From: JAMWZF01 sp041628615
Lineage (GTDB): Bacteria > Pseudomonadota > Alphaproteobacteria > Rhodobacterales > Rhodobacteraceae
Direction: 5' to 3'
Assembly: GCA_041628615.1 (NCBI GenBank)
Contig: JBFKOW010000107.1
Location: 1-12,507 of the forward strand
Length of the DNA: 12,507 nucleotides
Shown here: positions 1 to 6,645 of the stretch, piece after piece
Position numbering within the stretch: the first letter of the stretch is position 1
How the letters are laid out: each line of letters opens with the position of its first letter
Program-made: the position numbers and the translations under genes
The notes under the pieces: model-generated
What the model was told of the DNA's origin: nothing
Seen by the model: only the letters and a program-made list of their open reading frames with translations
Databases searched by the model: none

Positions 1-1419
1 CGCCGCCGATGCCGCGCCCAGCCCGAAATGGAGCGGTCCGGCGCTGCCGCCGGCATGGCCGCCGCCAACCGTCACCTCCTGCACCTGTACCAGGTCCCCG
101 GCGCGCACGGTCACCCGGGCGCCCACGGCGCGGCCGTTGCCGCCGGGCTGCGCAAGGTCGATGGCGATCCAGCCGCCCGCCGGTTCGGTCACGTTGCGAT
201 AGAGTTCCGCCCCCGCCCGCCGGTTGACCACCACGAGATCGAGCCGGCCGTCGCCGTCGAGATCGGCCAGCGCCGCGCCCCGGGAGCGGTGCGGCGATGC
301 CACCCCGGCGGCGACGGAGACCTCCGAGAAACGCCCGTCCCGCCCCTGCATCAGCAGCGAATTGGGATCCTCCATCGCCATGTCGGGCATCTGGTCGACA
401 TTGCCCTTGGCGATGAACAGTTCGGCGCGGCCGTCATTGTCGACGTCGGCGAACTGGGCGTGCCAGCCGGTCGAGGGCCGGCCATCGCCGCCGGTATGCG
501 GCCGGTGGGCGGTGGCGCCCATCTCGAACGGGGCCGGGGCATAGCCGCCGGGCCGGGCGAGCTGCAGCATCTGGTCGCCCATCGAGGTCAGCATCACCTC
601 GTCGAGCCCGTCACCGTCGAGGTCCCGGGCGGCGATGCCCATGCCCCAGAGCTTCGGACCGTCCCAGCCGTCCTCCGGTCCGAGGAACCGGCGGTCGGCG
701 ATGTCCCACATCTGCTCGGCGCCGGCGCGGATGTAATAGTGCCGGTCGTTGGAAATGCGCAGGGTCGGGCGGCCGCGGGCGTCGGTCGCGGCCAGCATCG
801 ACAGCGGGCAGAAACCGGGGGCGAGGGTCTCGGCGGTCCAGCCTCCGCCCGCGGCGGGCCGCAGGATCGCGTTGTCGTCGCAGGCGCCGAAGGGACCGTC
901 GGGATCGTCCCGGTCGACGTAGTTGCCGATGGCGAGGGTGGGGCGGTCGTCTCCGGGTTCCCACCAGGCGGTGAAGGCGGTGGTCCAGCCGTCGCCGCCG
1001 TCGGGCAGGCCCAGCGCCGCGGTCGCCTCCGCGAAGCCGCAGCCGCCGAGGCCGCGCAGCACGAGGTTCGGTCCGGCCCGCATCACGAAGAGGTCCAGGA
1101 TCCCGTCCGCATCCAGGTCGAGCGGGTAGGCCCCGGTCACCCCGGTCAGCGGCGCCGCCTCGGGCAGCGGCAGCGGCGCGAAGTCCAGCCCGCCGCGGTT
1201 GCCGAACAGCCGGGCCGGGGCGGTGCCGCCGGCGAGGAAGAGTTCAGGCAGGGCGTCGCCGTCGCAGTCGAACACCGCCACGCCGCCGCCGACGAAATGC
1301 TCCCAGCCGCCGGAATAGACCTGCCCGGAAACCGGACCGGCCACCGGGTCGAAACGCGGCTCCGCCGTGACGGAGGCCGCCGCGAGACCGCAGGCGAGGG
1401 CGAGGACCGGCCCTCTCAT
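1..1419 (-). CDS. Exported FG-GAP/VCBS beta-propeller protein, CRTAC1 family (ASPIC/UnbV), 3' end beyond window
   Basis: The frame is open for 473 codons from an ATG at 1419 to the left edge, so the C-terminus is missing. Residues 1-19 (MRGPVLALACGLAAASVTA) look like a Sec signal peptide. The motif EHFVGGGVAVFDCDGD (40-55) and at least five Ca-binding-type FG-GAP loops follow: DCDGD (51), DLDADG (101), DLDGDG (266), DVDNDG (325) and DLDGDG (386). The end (about 432-468, with VGGGHAGGSAGPLHFGLG) matches the start of an ASPIC/UnbV domain. Known family: secreted or surface beta-propellers of mostly unknown function that probably bind calcium and a ligand. The ATG overlaps the stop of the ROK repressor gene by 4 nt (ATGA, 1416-1419), so the two are probably co-transcribed and translationally coupled. 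That implies expression with the sugar regulon, which is inference. Family assignment is firm; the biochemical role is unknown. Confidence 0.88.
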   Translation of the reverse strand, partial: MRGPVLALACGLAAASVTAEPRFDPVAGPVSGQVYSGGWEHFVGGGVAVFDCDGDALPELFLAGGTAPARLFGNRGGLDFAPLPLPEAAPLTGVTGAYPLDLDADGILDLFVMRAGPNLVLRGLGGCGFAEATAALGLPDGGDGWTTAFTAWWEPGDDRPTLAIGNYVDRDDPDGPFGACDDNAILRPAAGGGWTAETLAPGFCPLSMLAATDARGRPTLRISNDRHYYIRAGAEQMWDIADRRFLGPEDGWDGPKLWGMGIAARDLDGDGLDEVMLTSMGDQMLQLARPGGYAPAPFEMGATAHRPHTGGDGRPSTGWHAQFADVDNDGRAELFIAKGNVDQMPDMAMEDPNSLLMQGRDGRFSEVSVAAGVASPHRSRGAALADLDGDGRLDLVVVNRRAGAELYRNVTEPAGGWIAIDLAQPGGNGRAVGARVTVRAGDLVQVQEVTVGGGHAGGSAGPLHFGLGAASAA

Positions 1420-2714
1420 GGCGCCCAGTCCTGGCCCAGCACCCGGTCGGTCTCGGCCTCGAGCGCCAGCGCGGCGGCGCCCCGGGCCCAGACCAGGTCG
1501 CCCCAGGCGTGGATCTCGACCCGGCAGGGCGGCCGGCCGTCGTCCAGCGTCAGCGCCTGCATCTCGGCCAGCACCTCGTCGGCGTAGAGGTAGTCGAACT
1601 GCATCCGCGCCCCCGACAGAACGATCAGTTCCGGATCGAACAGCTGCACCACGTTCGACAGGCCCAGCGCAAGGTAGCGCCCGGCGCGGTGGAAGATCTC
1701 CTGCGCCCCGGCGTCGCCGCCCTTCGCCTCGCGGTAGAGCGCGTCGAGCGTGTCCTGCGGGCTTTGCAGGTTCTGGAACGGTCGGTCGAGCGCGGTCGCC
1801 GCCTCGCGGACGAGGGCGTAGTCGGCGATGTAGGCCTCGAGGCAGCCGCGCTGGCCGCAGCGACACAGCGCGCCGTCCAGCTGGACCTTGGTATGCCCCA
1901 GTTCGAGGCCCATGCCCCGGCTGCCGCGGTAGAGCCGGTTGCCGAGCACGAGGCCCATGCCGACGCCTTGCTCGATGGTGACGACCGCGAAATCCGACAT
2001 CGCCCGCCCGGCGCCGAACCACAGCTCGGCGAGGCTCAGCACGTTCACGTCGTTGTCGACATGGACCCTGAGCCCCAGCCGGTCCTCCAGCGCCGCCTTC
2101 AGCGCCACGTTGCGCCCGGCCATGAACGGGGACCAGGCGAGCGTGCCGCTGGGATGATCCACCAGGCCGGCGACGCCGAGGCCAACCGCGTCGATGCAGC
2201 CGCGGTCGAGGCCGGCGTCGTCGAGCGCCCTGCCAACGACCGATTCGACCTCGGTCACCGCCTCCGACAGCCGCCGCTTGTGGGGCCGTGTCGGGGTGGC
2301 GACGGTGCCCAGTTCGTTGCCGGCGAAATCGGTCAGCACGGCGGTATTTGCCACGTCGCCCAGCCGCAGGCCGATGACGCGCCCGGCGCCGGGAACGACC
2401 CGCAGCGCCGTCGGCGGCCTGCCACGGGTCGCCTCGCGCGCAGAGTCCTCGACCTCCTCCAGCAGGCCGCGGCCGATCAGATCGGCGGTCAGCTGCGTGA
2501 CCGACGCCGCGCTGACGTTCAGCGCGCGGGTGATTTCGGCCCGGGTAGCGATACCCTGGGCCCGGATATGCTCGAAGATCTGCTGCCGAAGCGGGCGGGT
2601 GGCGTCGCTGATGCTGCGCAGCAGCGGGCCGCAGCCAGCGATCGCCGCATCGCCGGCCGGCGCGTCCGGGGGCGCGCCCGGAGACGCGCCCGGTGGGATC
2701 ATTCCTTCAGCCAC
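1416..2714 (-). CDS. ROK-family transcriptional repressor (XylR/NagC/Mlc-like), probable regulator of xylFHG
   Basis: The protein has 432 residues. A Pro/Ala-rich leader (1-30) precedes a winged helix-turn-helix at about 41-85 (ATRAEITRALNVSAASVTQL) and a ROK sugar-binding domain. The ROK hallmarks are DNDVN (220-224), ELGHT (271-275) and the zinc site CRCGQRGC (284-291), with H274 the likely fourth ligand. The N-terminal kinase phosphate loop DxGGT is replaced by LGDVANT, as expected of a regulator rather than a glucokinase. ROK repressors release DNA on binding a sugar or sugar phosphate. The gene is divergent from xylFHG with a ROK-like palindrome between them, so xylose or a xylose-containing ligand is the likely effector (inference). 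The start is uncertain: the GTG at 2714 is the most upstream option after an in-frame stop at 2766-2768 but lacks a clear ribosome site. An ATG at 2702 lies directly after AAGGA. Confidence 0.9.
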   Translation of the reverse strand: MAEGMIPPGASPGAPPDAPAGDAAIAGCGPLLRSISDATRPLRQQIFEHIRAQGIATRAEITRALNVSAASVTQLTADLIGRGLLEEVEDSAREATRGRPPTALRVVPGAGRVIGLRLGDVANTAVLTDFAGNELGTVATPTRPHKRRLSEAVTEVESVVGRALDDAGLDRGCIDAVGLGVAGLVDHPSGTLAWSPFMAGRNVALKAALEDRLGLRVHVDNDVNVLSLAELWFGAGRAMSDFAVVTIEQGVGMGLVLGNRLYRGSRGMGLELGHTKVQLDGALCRCGQRGCLEAYIADYALVREAATALDRPFQNLQSPQDTLDALYREAKGGDAGAQEIFHRAGRYLALGLSNVVQLFDPELIVLSGARMQFDYLYADEVLAEMQALTLDDGRPPCRVEIHAWGDLVWARGAAALALEAETDRVLGQDWAP

Positions 2715-2862
2715 CGAAGAAACTTTCGGGGCGCCGGGCGCCGGCCCGGCCCCGCGCGGGTCGATTTACGCCGCAACGCGGCAAGAATTGCTGCGATCGC
2801 ACAGCGCCTCCTCCCTGTAGAGCGCCGTTCACCGGTCGATTGCTTCCCTATTCGCGGGCGGC

Positions 2863-2868
2863 TGTCAA
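2863..2868 (-). promoter_or_regulatory. Candidate -35 box of the leftward ROK promoter
   Basis: Read on the minus strand, 2868-2863 is TTGACA, a perfect sigma-70 -35 hexamer pointing toward the ROK gene. No convincing -10 sits at the standard 17-nt spacing: the minus strand there reads AAGCAA, and AATAGG lies too close. The box is supported mainly by its position and by its mirror image at 2876-2881. It shares its end base (2868) with the operator-like inverted repeat. Confidence 0.35.
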
Positions 2869-2894
2869 ATTTATTTTGACATGTGAAATAAATT
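2868..2894. promoter_or_regulatory. Probable ROK repressor operator: perfect 9-bp inverted repeat, AATTTATTT-N9-AAATAAATT
   Basis: The arms AATTTATTT (2868-2876) and AAATAAATT (2886-2894) are exact reverse complements around the 9-nt spacer TGACATGTG. The TTATTT/AAATAA half-sites and their roughly two-turn layout resemble operators of the ROK repressors NagC and Mlc. It is an AT-rich island in otherwise very GC-rich DNA. It lies between the ROK gene and xylF and covers the rightward -35 box, so repressor binding would block RNA polymerase. Binding by this particular ROK protein is inferred from position and similarity only. Confidence 0.65.
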
Positions 2895-2906
2895 GGGGGA
2901 AAGATA
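2876..2906 (+). promoter_or_regulatory. Candidate sigma-70 promoter of xylFHG
   Basis: TTGACA at 2876-2881 is a perfect -35 hexamer inside the putative ROK operator. The -10 is weak: AAAGAT (2900-2905, 18-nt spacing) or AAGATA (2901-2906, 19-nt spacing). A start site near 2912 would leave an untranslated leader of roughly 65 nt before xylF. The -35 is clear; the -10 assignment is tentative. Confidence 0.5.
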
Positions 2907-2965
2907 CGCCTCGGGTCATCATGAAATGACTAGAGGCCAGTCCGAAAACAGGGCGGCCAGCCAAC

Positions 2966-2972
2966 GGGAGGA
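2966..2972 (+). promoter_or_regulatory. xylF: Strong ribosome binding site of xylF
   Basis: GGGAGGA lies 6 nt before the ATG at 2979. This fixes the xylF start and fits the high expression expected of a periplasmic binding protein. Confidence 0.85.
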
Positions 2973-2978
2973 ATATCC

Positions 2979-4010
2979 ATGCACAAGGCAGTCATCGCCG
3001 CCGTCGCCATTGCGGCCGGCTTTACCACCGCCGCCTGGGCCGACAGCCACGGCATGACCGTGGGGGTCAGCTGGTCGAACTTCCAGGAAGAGCGCTGGAA
3101 GACCGACGAAGCCGCGATCAAGGGGGCGCTCGAAGCCGCCGGCGCGAATTACCTCAGCGCGGACGCGCAATCGTCGTCGTCCAAGCAGATCTCGGACGTC
3201 GAGAGCCTCATCGCCCAGGGCGTCGACGCGCTCATCATCCTCGCCCAGGACGCCTCGGCGATCGGGCCCGCGGTCGAAGCCGCGGCCAACGAGGGCATCC
3301 CGGTGGTCGGCTATGACCGGCTCATCGACGACAGCCGCGCCTTCTACCTGACCTTCGACAACGTCGAGGTCGGCCGGATGCAGGCCCGCGCCGTGCTCGC
3401 CGCCGCGCCCGAGGGCAACTACGTCATGATCAAGGGCTCGGCCCAGGATCCGAACGCCGACTTCCTGCGGGGCGGCCAGCAGGAAGTGCTGCAGGAAGCC
3501 ATCGACAGCGGCAAGATCACCATCGTCGGCGAGGCCTACACCGACGGCTGGCTGCCCGCCAACGCGCAGCGCAACATGGAACAGATCCTGACCGCCAACG
3601 ACAACAACGTCGACGCGGTGGTGGCTTCGAACGACGGCACCGCCGGCGGCGCCGTGGCGGCGCTGACCGCGCAGGGCATGGAAGGCATCCCGGTCTCCGG
3701 CCAGGACGGCGATCACGCCGCGCTGAACCGTGTCGCGCTCGGCACCCAGACCGTCAGCGTCTGGAAGGACGCGCGCGATCTCGGCCGCGCTGCGGGTGAG
3801 ATTGCGGTGGCGCTGGCGTCGGGCACCGCGCCCGGCGACATCGAAGGCGCGCAGACCTGGACCTCGCCGTCGGGGACCGAGCTCACCGCCAAGTTCCTGG
3901 CGCCGGTTCCGATCACCGCCGACAACCTGACCCTCGTGGTCGATGCCGGCTGGATCACCCAGGAAGCGCTGTGCCAGGGCGTCGAGAACGGCCCGGCTCC
4001 CTGCAACTGA
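2979..4010 (+). CDS. xylF: D-xylose ABC transporter, periplasmic substrate-binding protein XylF
   Basis: This 343-residue protein has a Sec signal peptide with predicted cleavage after AWA (residue 21), leaving a periplasmic type I sugar-binding protein. The mature sequence follows E. coli XylF closely: an ERWKTD segment near 38-43 (ERWQKD in E. coli), YDRLIDD (112-118), TFDNVEVG (125-132), DGWLPANA (189-196), VDAVVASNDGTAGGA (211-225) and SGQDGDHA (240-247). These motifs include the segments that line the sugar pocket in XylF. It delivers xylose to the XylH/XylG membrane complex. Two cysteines near the end (C332, C342) may form a disulfide. It is the first gene of the operon, directly behind the divergent control region and a strong ribosome site. 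A related pentose cannot be excluded, but XylF is the best assignment. Confidence 0.93.
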   Translation: MHKAVIAAVAIAAGFTTAAWADSHGMTVGVSWSNFQEERWKTDEAAIKGALEAAGANYLSADAQSSSSKQISDVESLIAQGVDALIILAQDASAIGPAVEAAANEGIPVVGYDRLIDDSRAFYLTFDNVEVGRMQARAVLAAAPEGNYVMIKGSAQDPNADFLRGGQQEVLQEAIDSGKITIVGEAYTDGWLPANAQRNMEQILTANDNNVDAVVASNDGTAGGAVAALTAQGMEGIPVSGQDGDHAALNRVALGTQTVSVWKDARDLGRAAGEIAVALASGTAPGDIEGAQTWTSPSGTELTAKFLAPVPITADNLTLVVDAGWITQEALCQGVENGPAPCN

Positions 4011-4032
4011 TCGACCTGTCCCGGGACCGTCC

Positions 4033-4084
4033 GGGCCGGTGACCGGCCCCTGCGGCTCCCGGGATCGCCCCCGGTTTTCCGGGG
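4033..4084 (+). terminator. Two GC-rich hairpins between xylF and xylH (partial terminator or mRNA-stabilising element)
   Basis: Hairpin 1 has arms GGGCCGGT (4033-4040) and ACCGGCCC (4042-4049) around one base, folding realistically as a 7-bp stem with a TGA loop. Hairpin 2 is CCCCGG (4069-4074), TTTT loop, CCGGGG (4079-4084). No U-tract follows either, so full termination is unlikely. Such structures after the binding-protein gene commonly protect its mRNA or reduce read-through, giving more binding protein than permease. That role is inferred here. Confidence 0.5.
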
Positions 4085-4152
4085 CATTTCCCGGATCACG
4101 ACCACGGCCGGTGCCCATTCGCGCCGGCCGACCCTGAAGCCCGACGCATGAC

Positions 4153-4158
4153 AGGGAA
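4153..4158 (+). promoter_or_regulatory. xylH: Ribosome binding site deciding the xylH start
   Basis: AGGGAA lies 4 nt before the ATG at 4163. The upstream in-frame ATG at 4148 has no comparable purine stretch ahead of it, so 4163 is preferred. Confidence 0.6.
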
Positions 4159-4162
4159 CGAC

Positions 4163-5470
4163 ATGTCCGACACCACAGACGCAAAGCCTGACCTGCAGGC
4201 CCGCCAGCAGCGCGGCTTCCTTGCCTCGCTGGAGATCGATCTCCGCCTGCTGGGGATGATCGGCGCCTTCATCATCATCGCGCTGGTCTTCAACATTCTC
4301 ACCGGCGGGCGCTTCCTGACCCCGCGCAACATCTTCAACCTGACGATCCAGACCGTTTCCGTCGCCATCATGGCGACCGGCATGGTCTTCATCATCGTCA
4401 CCCGTCATATCGACCTCAGCGTCGGCTCGCTGCTCGCCACCTGCTCGGCGGTCATGGCGATGCTGCAGACCCGCTGGCTGCTCGACATCCTCGGCCTGCC
4501 GCTGGGGCACGACATGCTGCCGTGGCTCGCCATCATCGGCGGCCTGATCGTCGGCACCGCCATCGGGGCCTTCAACGGATGGCTGGTGGGCTATCTCACC
4601 ATCCCGGCCTTCATCGTGACGCTCGGCGGCCTGCTCGTCTGGCGCAACGTCGGCTGGTACCTGACCAACGGCCAGACCATCGGCCCGCTGGACGAGACCT
4701 TCCAGGCCTTCGGCGGGATCTCGGGAACGCTTGGCGAAAGCTGGTCCTGGATCGTCGGCCTGATCGCCGCCGGCGTCGCGCTCTGGGGGCTGATGGCCTC
4801 GCGCCGCACCAAGCTGGCCCACGACTTCCCGGTCAAGCCGGTCTGGGCCGAAGGCGTCGTCGCCGCCCTCGTGGTCGGCTCGATCCTCGGCTTCATCTGG
4901 ATCCTGAACTCCTACGAGATCCCCGACCGGGTGATCGAGCGCCAGTTCGAGGCCCAGGGCCTGCCGGTGCCGGAGGGCTACACCGCCGCCTACGGGCTGC
5001 CGATTTCAGTCCTGCTGCTGATCGCCGTCGCCATCGTGATGACGGTGGTGGCCAGCCGGACGCGGCTGGGGCGTTACATCTTCGCCACCGGGGGCAACCC
5101 GGACGCCGCCGAACTGTCGGGGATCAACACCCGGCTGCTGACCGTCAAGGTGTTCGCGATCATGGGCTTCCTCTGCGCCCTGTCCGCGGTGGTCGCCTCG
5201 GCCCGCCTGTCGTTCCACGCCAACGACATCGGCACGCTCGACGAACTCAGGGTCATCGCCGCGGCGGTGATCGGCGGGACCGCGCTGTCGGGCGGGGTCG
5301 GCACGATCTACGGCGCCATCCTCGGCGCGCTGATCATGCAGTCCCTGCAATCGGGGATGGCGATGGTCGGCGTCGACGCGCCGTTCCAGAACATCGTCGT
5401 CGGCACCGTCCTCGTCTTCGCCGTGCTCGTCGACATCATCTATCGCCGCCGTACGGGGGACCGGAAATGA
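4163..5470 (+). CDS. xylH: D-xylose ABC transporter, inner-membrane permease XylH
   Basis: This is a 435-residue permease of the BPD_transp_2 (ribose/xylose) family with about ten hydrophobic segments. Family landmarks are an early membrane span (GMIGAFIIIALVFNILTGG), the HIDLSVGS motif, TIPAFIVTLGGLLVWRN, and near the end the ATPase-contacting segment GGNPDAAELSGI followed by GGTALSGGVGTIYGAILGAL. It forms the xylose channel across the inner membrane with XylF and the ATPase. It is longer than E. coli XylH (about 393 residues). The extra length includes a charged loop (about 4799-4856) and a second hydrophilic stretch (about 4909-4996) in the middle. The last codons overlap the ATPase start by 4 nt (ATGA, 5467-5470), indicating translational coupling. 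The start at 4163 is chosen for its ribosome site; an ATG at 4148 would add five residues. Confidence 0.92.
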   Translation: MSDTTDAKPDLQARQQRGFLASLEIDLRLLGMIGAFIIIALVFNILTGGRFLTPRNIFNLTIQTVSVAIMATGMVFIIVTRHIDLSVGSLLATCSAVMAMLQTRWLLDILGLPLGHDMLPWLAIIGGLIVGTAIGAFNGWLVGYLTIPAFIVTLGGLLVWRNVGWYLTNGQTIGPLDETFQAFGGISGTLGESWSWIVGLIAAGVALWGLMASRRTKLAHDFPVKPVWAEGVVAALVVGSILGFIWILNSYEIPDRVIERQFEAQGLPVPEGYTAAYGLPISVLLLIAVAIVMTVVASRTRLGRYIFATGGNPDAAELSGINTRLLTVKVFAIMGFLCALSAVVASARLSFHANDIGTLDELRVIAAAVIGGTALSGGVGTIYGAILGALIMQSLQSGMAMVGVDAPFQNIVVGTVLVFAVLVDIIYRRRTGDRK

Positions 5471-6222
5471 CCGATACACCGCTCGTCGAACTCAACGACA
5501 TCTCCATCGCTTTCGGCGGGATCAAGGCGGTGGACCACGTCACCGTCGATCTCTATCCCGGCGAGGTGGTGGGGCTGCTGGGCCACAACGGCGCCGGCAA
5601 GTCGACCCTCATCAAGTGCCTGTCCGGCGCCTACCGGAAGGACTCGGGCGAGATCAGGATCAACGGCAAGCGCGTGGAGATCAACAATCCCCGCGATGCC
5701 CGCACCCACAACATCGAGACGATCTACCAGACCCTCGCGCTGGCCGACAATCTCGATGCCTCGGCGAACCTGTTCCTCGGCCGCGAGATCGTCAGCCCGA
5801 CCGGGCTGGTGAACGATGCCGCGATGGAGGCCGAAACCCGCAAGATCATGGCTCGGCTGAACCCGAACTTCCAGAAGTTCTCGGCCCCGGTCTCGGCCCT
5901 GTCGGGCGGCCAGCGGCAATCGGTGGCGATCGCCCGCGCGGTGTATTTCAACGCCAAGATCCTGATCATGGACGAACCGACCGCCGCGCTGGGCCCGCAA
6001 GAGACCCAGATGGTGGCCGACCTGATCCAGGAGCTGAAGCGCGAGGGGCTGGGGATCTTCCTCATCGACCACGACGTGCACCAGGTGAAGGAACTGTGCG
6101 ACCGGGCGGCGGTGATGAAGAACGGCCGGCTGGTGGGCGTGGTCCGGGTCGCCGACGTGTCGACGGACGACCTGCTGGCGATGATCATCGCCGGCAAGTA
6201 CCCCGAGCATCTCGCCGCCTGA
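5467..6222 (+). CDS. xylG: Sugar ABC transporter ATP-binding protein, single-domain XylG/FrcA type
   Basis: This 251-residue ATPase has a complete set of ABC motifs: Walker A GHNGAGKST (39-47), Q-loop Q88, signature LSGGQ (145-149), Walker B ILIMDEP (165-171) with catalytic E170, a D-loop of the form AALGP, and H-loop H202. It powers xylose uptake by XylF/XylH, presumably as a homodimer. E. coli XylG is a tandem protein of about 510 residues with two ABC domains. This gene encodes one intact domain and ends cleanly (EHLAA, then stop), so it is the short form seen in alphaproteobacterial FrcA-type and Rhodobacterales xylose systems, not a truncation. No remnant of a second domain follows. The xylG name rests on the xylF-xylH context; FrcA-like would be an equally fair family label. 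Confidence 0.88.
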   Translation: MTDTPLVELNDISIAFGGIKAVDHVTVDLYPGEVVGLLGHNGAGKSTLIKCLSGAYRKDSGEIRINGKRVEINNPRDARTHNIETIYQTLALADNLDASANLFLGREIVSPTGLVNDAAMEAETRKIMARLNPNFQKFSAPVSALSGGQRQSVAIARAVYFNAKILIMDEPTAALGPQETQMVADLIQELKREGLGIFLIDHDVHQVKELCDRAAVMKNGRLVGVVRVADVSTDDLLAMIIAGKYPEHLAA

Positions 6223-6230
6223 GCGGCCGG

Positions 6231-6301
6231 GCGGGCGGGGCTCTGCCCCGTCCGCGCCCGCCGGGCGCGGACTCCCCGGGATATTTGGGGTCCGAAGAAG
6301 G
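6231..6301. repeat. Rhodobacterales-type intergenic hairpin element at the convergent xylG/hisE junction; likely bidirectional terminator
   Basis: Three stacked elements are visible. First, an 11-bp stem (6231-6241 with 6245-6255, one G-T wobble) around the loop TCT, containing GGGGCTCTGCCCC. Second, perfect arms TCCGCGCCCG (6251-6260) and CGGGCGCGGA (6262-6271), which compete with the first stem for 6251-6255. Third, CCCCGGGATATTTGGGG (6274-6290) followed by a GAAGAAGG tail. I recognise the CCCCGGGATATTT...GAAGAAG form as a recurrent intergenic motif in Rhodobacteraceae genomes, from general knowledge and not from a search. It lies between two genes ending toward each other, which suits transcription termination or mRNA 3'-end protection. 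Confidence 0.6.
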
Positions 6302-6324
6302 CGGGGCGGAGGGGGTGCCCGGCG

Positions 6325-6645
6325 TCAGTCGCCGCGGGCGGCCTTCTCGGCGAGCCCGCCCTGGCCGGTCCGGCGTGCCAGTTCGGCCTCGATGTCGGCC
6401 AGCGTGACGCCGCGCGCGGCGCACATCACCAGCAGGTGGTAGAGCGCGTCGGCGGCCTCGGCGGTCAGCCGGCCGCGGTCGTCGCGCACCGCCTCGATCA
6501 CCGCCTCGACCGCTTCCTCGCCGAATTTCTTCGCCGCGAGGCCGGGGTCCGCCAGCAGTCGCGCGGTCCAGCTTTGCGCCGGATCGCCGCCGGCCCGCGC
6601 GGCGATGGTGGCGGCGAGGGCGGCGAGAGTGCTGCCGTCGGTCAT
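6325..6645 (-). CDS. hisE: Phosphoribosyl-ATP pyrophosphatase HisE
   Basis: The 106-residue product matches HisE in length and sequence. The core KKFGEEAVEAVIEAV carries the acidic residues that coordinate magnesium in this MazG-like all-alpha fold, and ADALYHLLVMCAARGV is the conserved C-terminal helix pair. It hydrolyses phosphoribosyl-ATP to phosphoribosyl-AMP, the second step of histidine synthesis, in the cytoplasm. It is a stand-alone HisE, not a HisIE fusion, so hisI must lie elsewhere. Its ATG (6645-6643) overlaps the hisF stop by 4 nt (ATGA), so translation is probably coupled to hisF. It is the last gene of the leftward his run and converges on xylG. Confidence 0.94.
   Translation of the reverse strand: MTDGSTLAALAATIAARAGGDPAQSWTARLLADPGLAAKKFGEEAVEAVIEAVRDDRGRLTAEAADALYHLLVMCAARGVTLADIEAELARRTGQGGLAEKAARGD

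Noticed and set aside
28..1587. A 519-codon open frame on the plus strand
   Set aside because: It is antisense to the CRTAC1 gene and the end of the ROK gene. It has low-complexity Arg/Gly/Ala/Val-rich composition and no recognisable domain, and it arises from the GC3 bias of the real minus-strand genes.
2921..2929. Minimal upstream open frame ATG AAA TGA in the xylF leader, inside a 5-bp hairpin
   Set aside because: No ribosome site precedes it and a match this short is expected by chance; no attenuation architecture is visible.
2919..4184. Long minus-strand frame opposite xylF
   Set aside because: Shadow of xylF with biased composition (R, G, D, V) and no motif; xylF has a signal peptide, a strong ribosome site and full family similarity.
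4522..6222. Plus-strand frame fusing an upstream 300-residue stretch to the ATPase
   Set aside because: The stretch before 5467 is the out-of-frame shadow of xylH; the ATPase proper starts at the coupled ATG at 5467.
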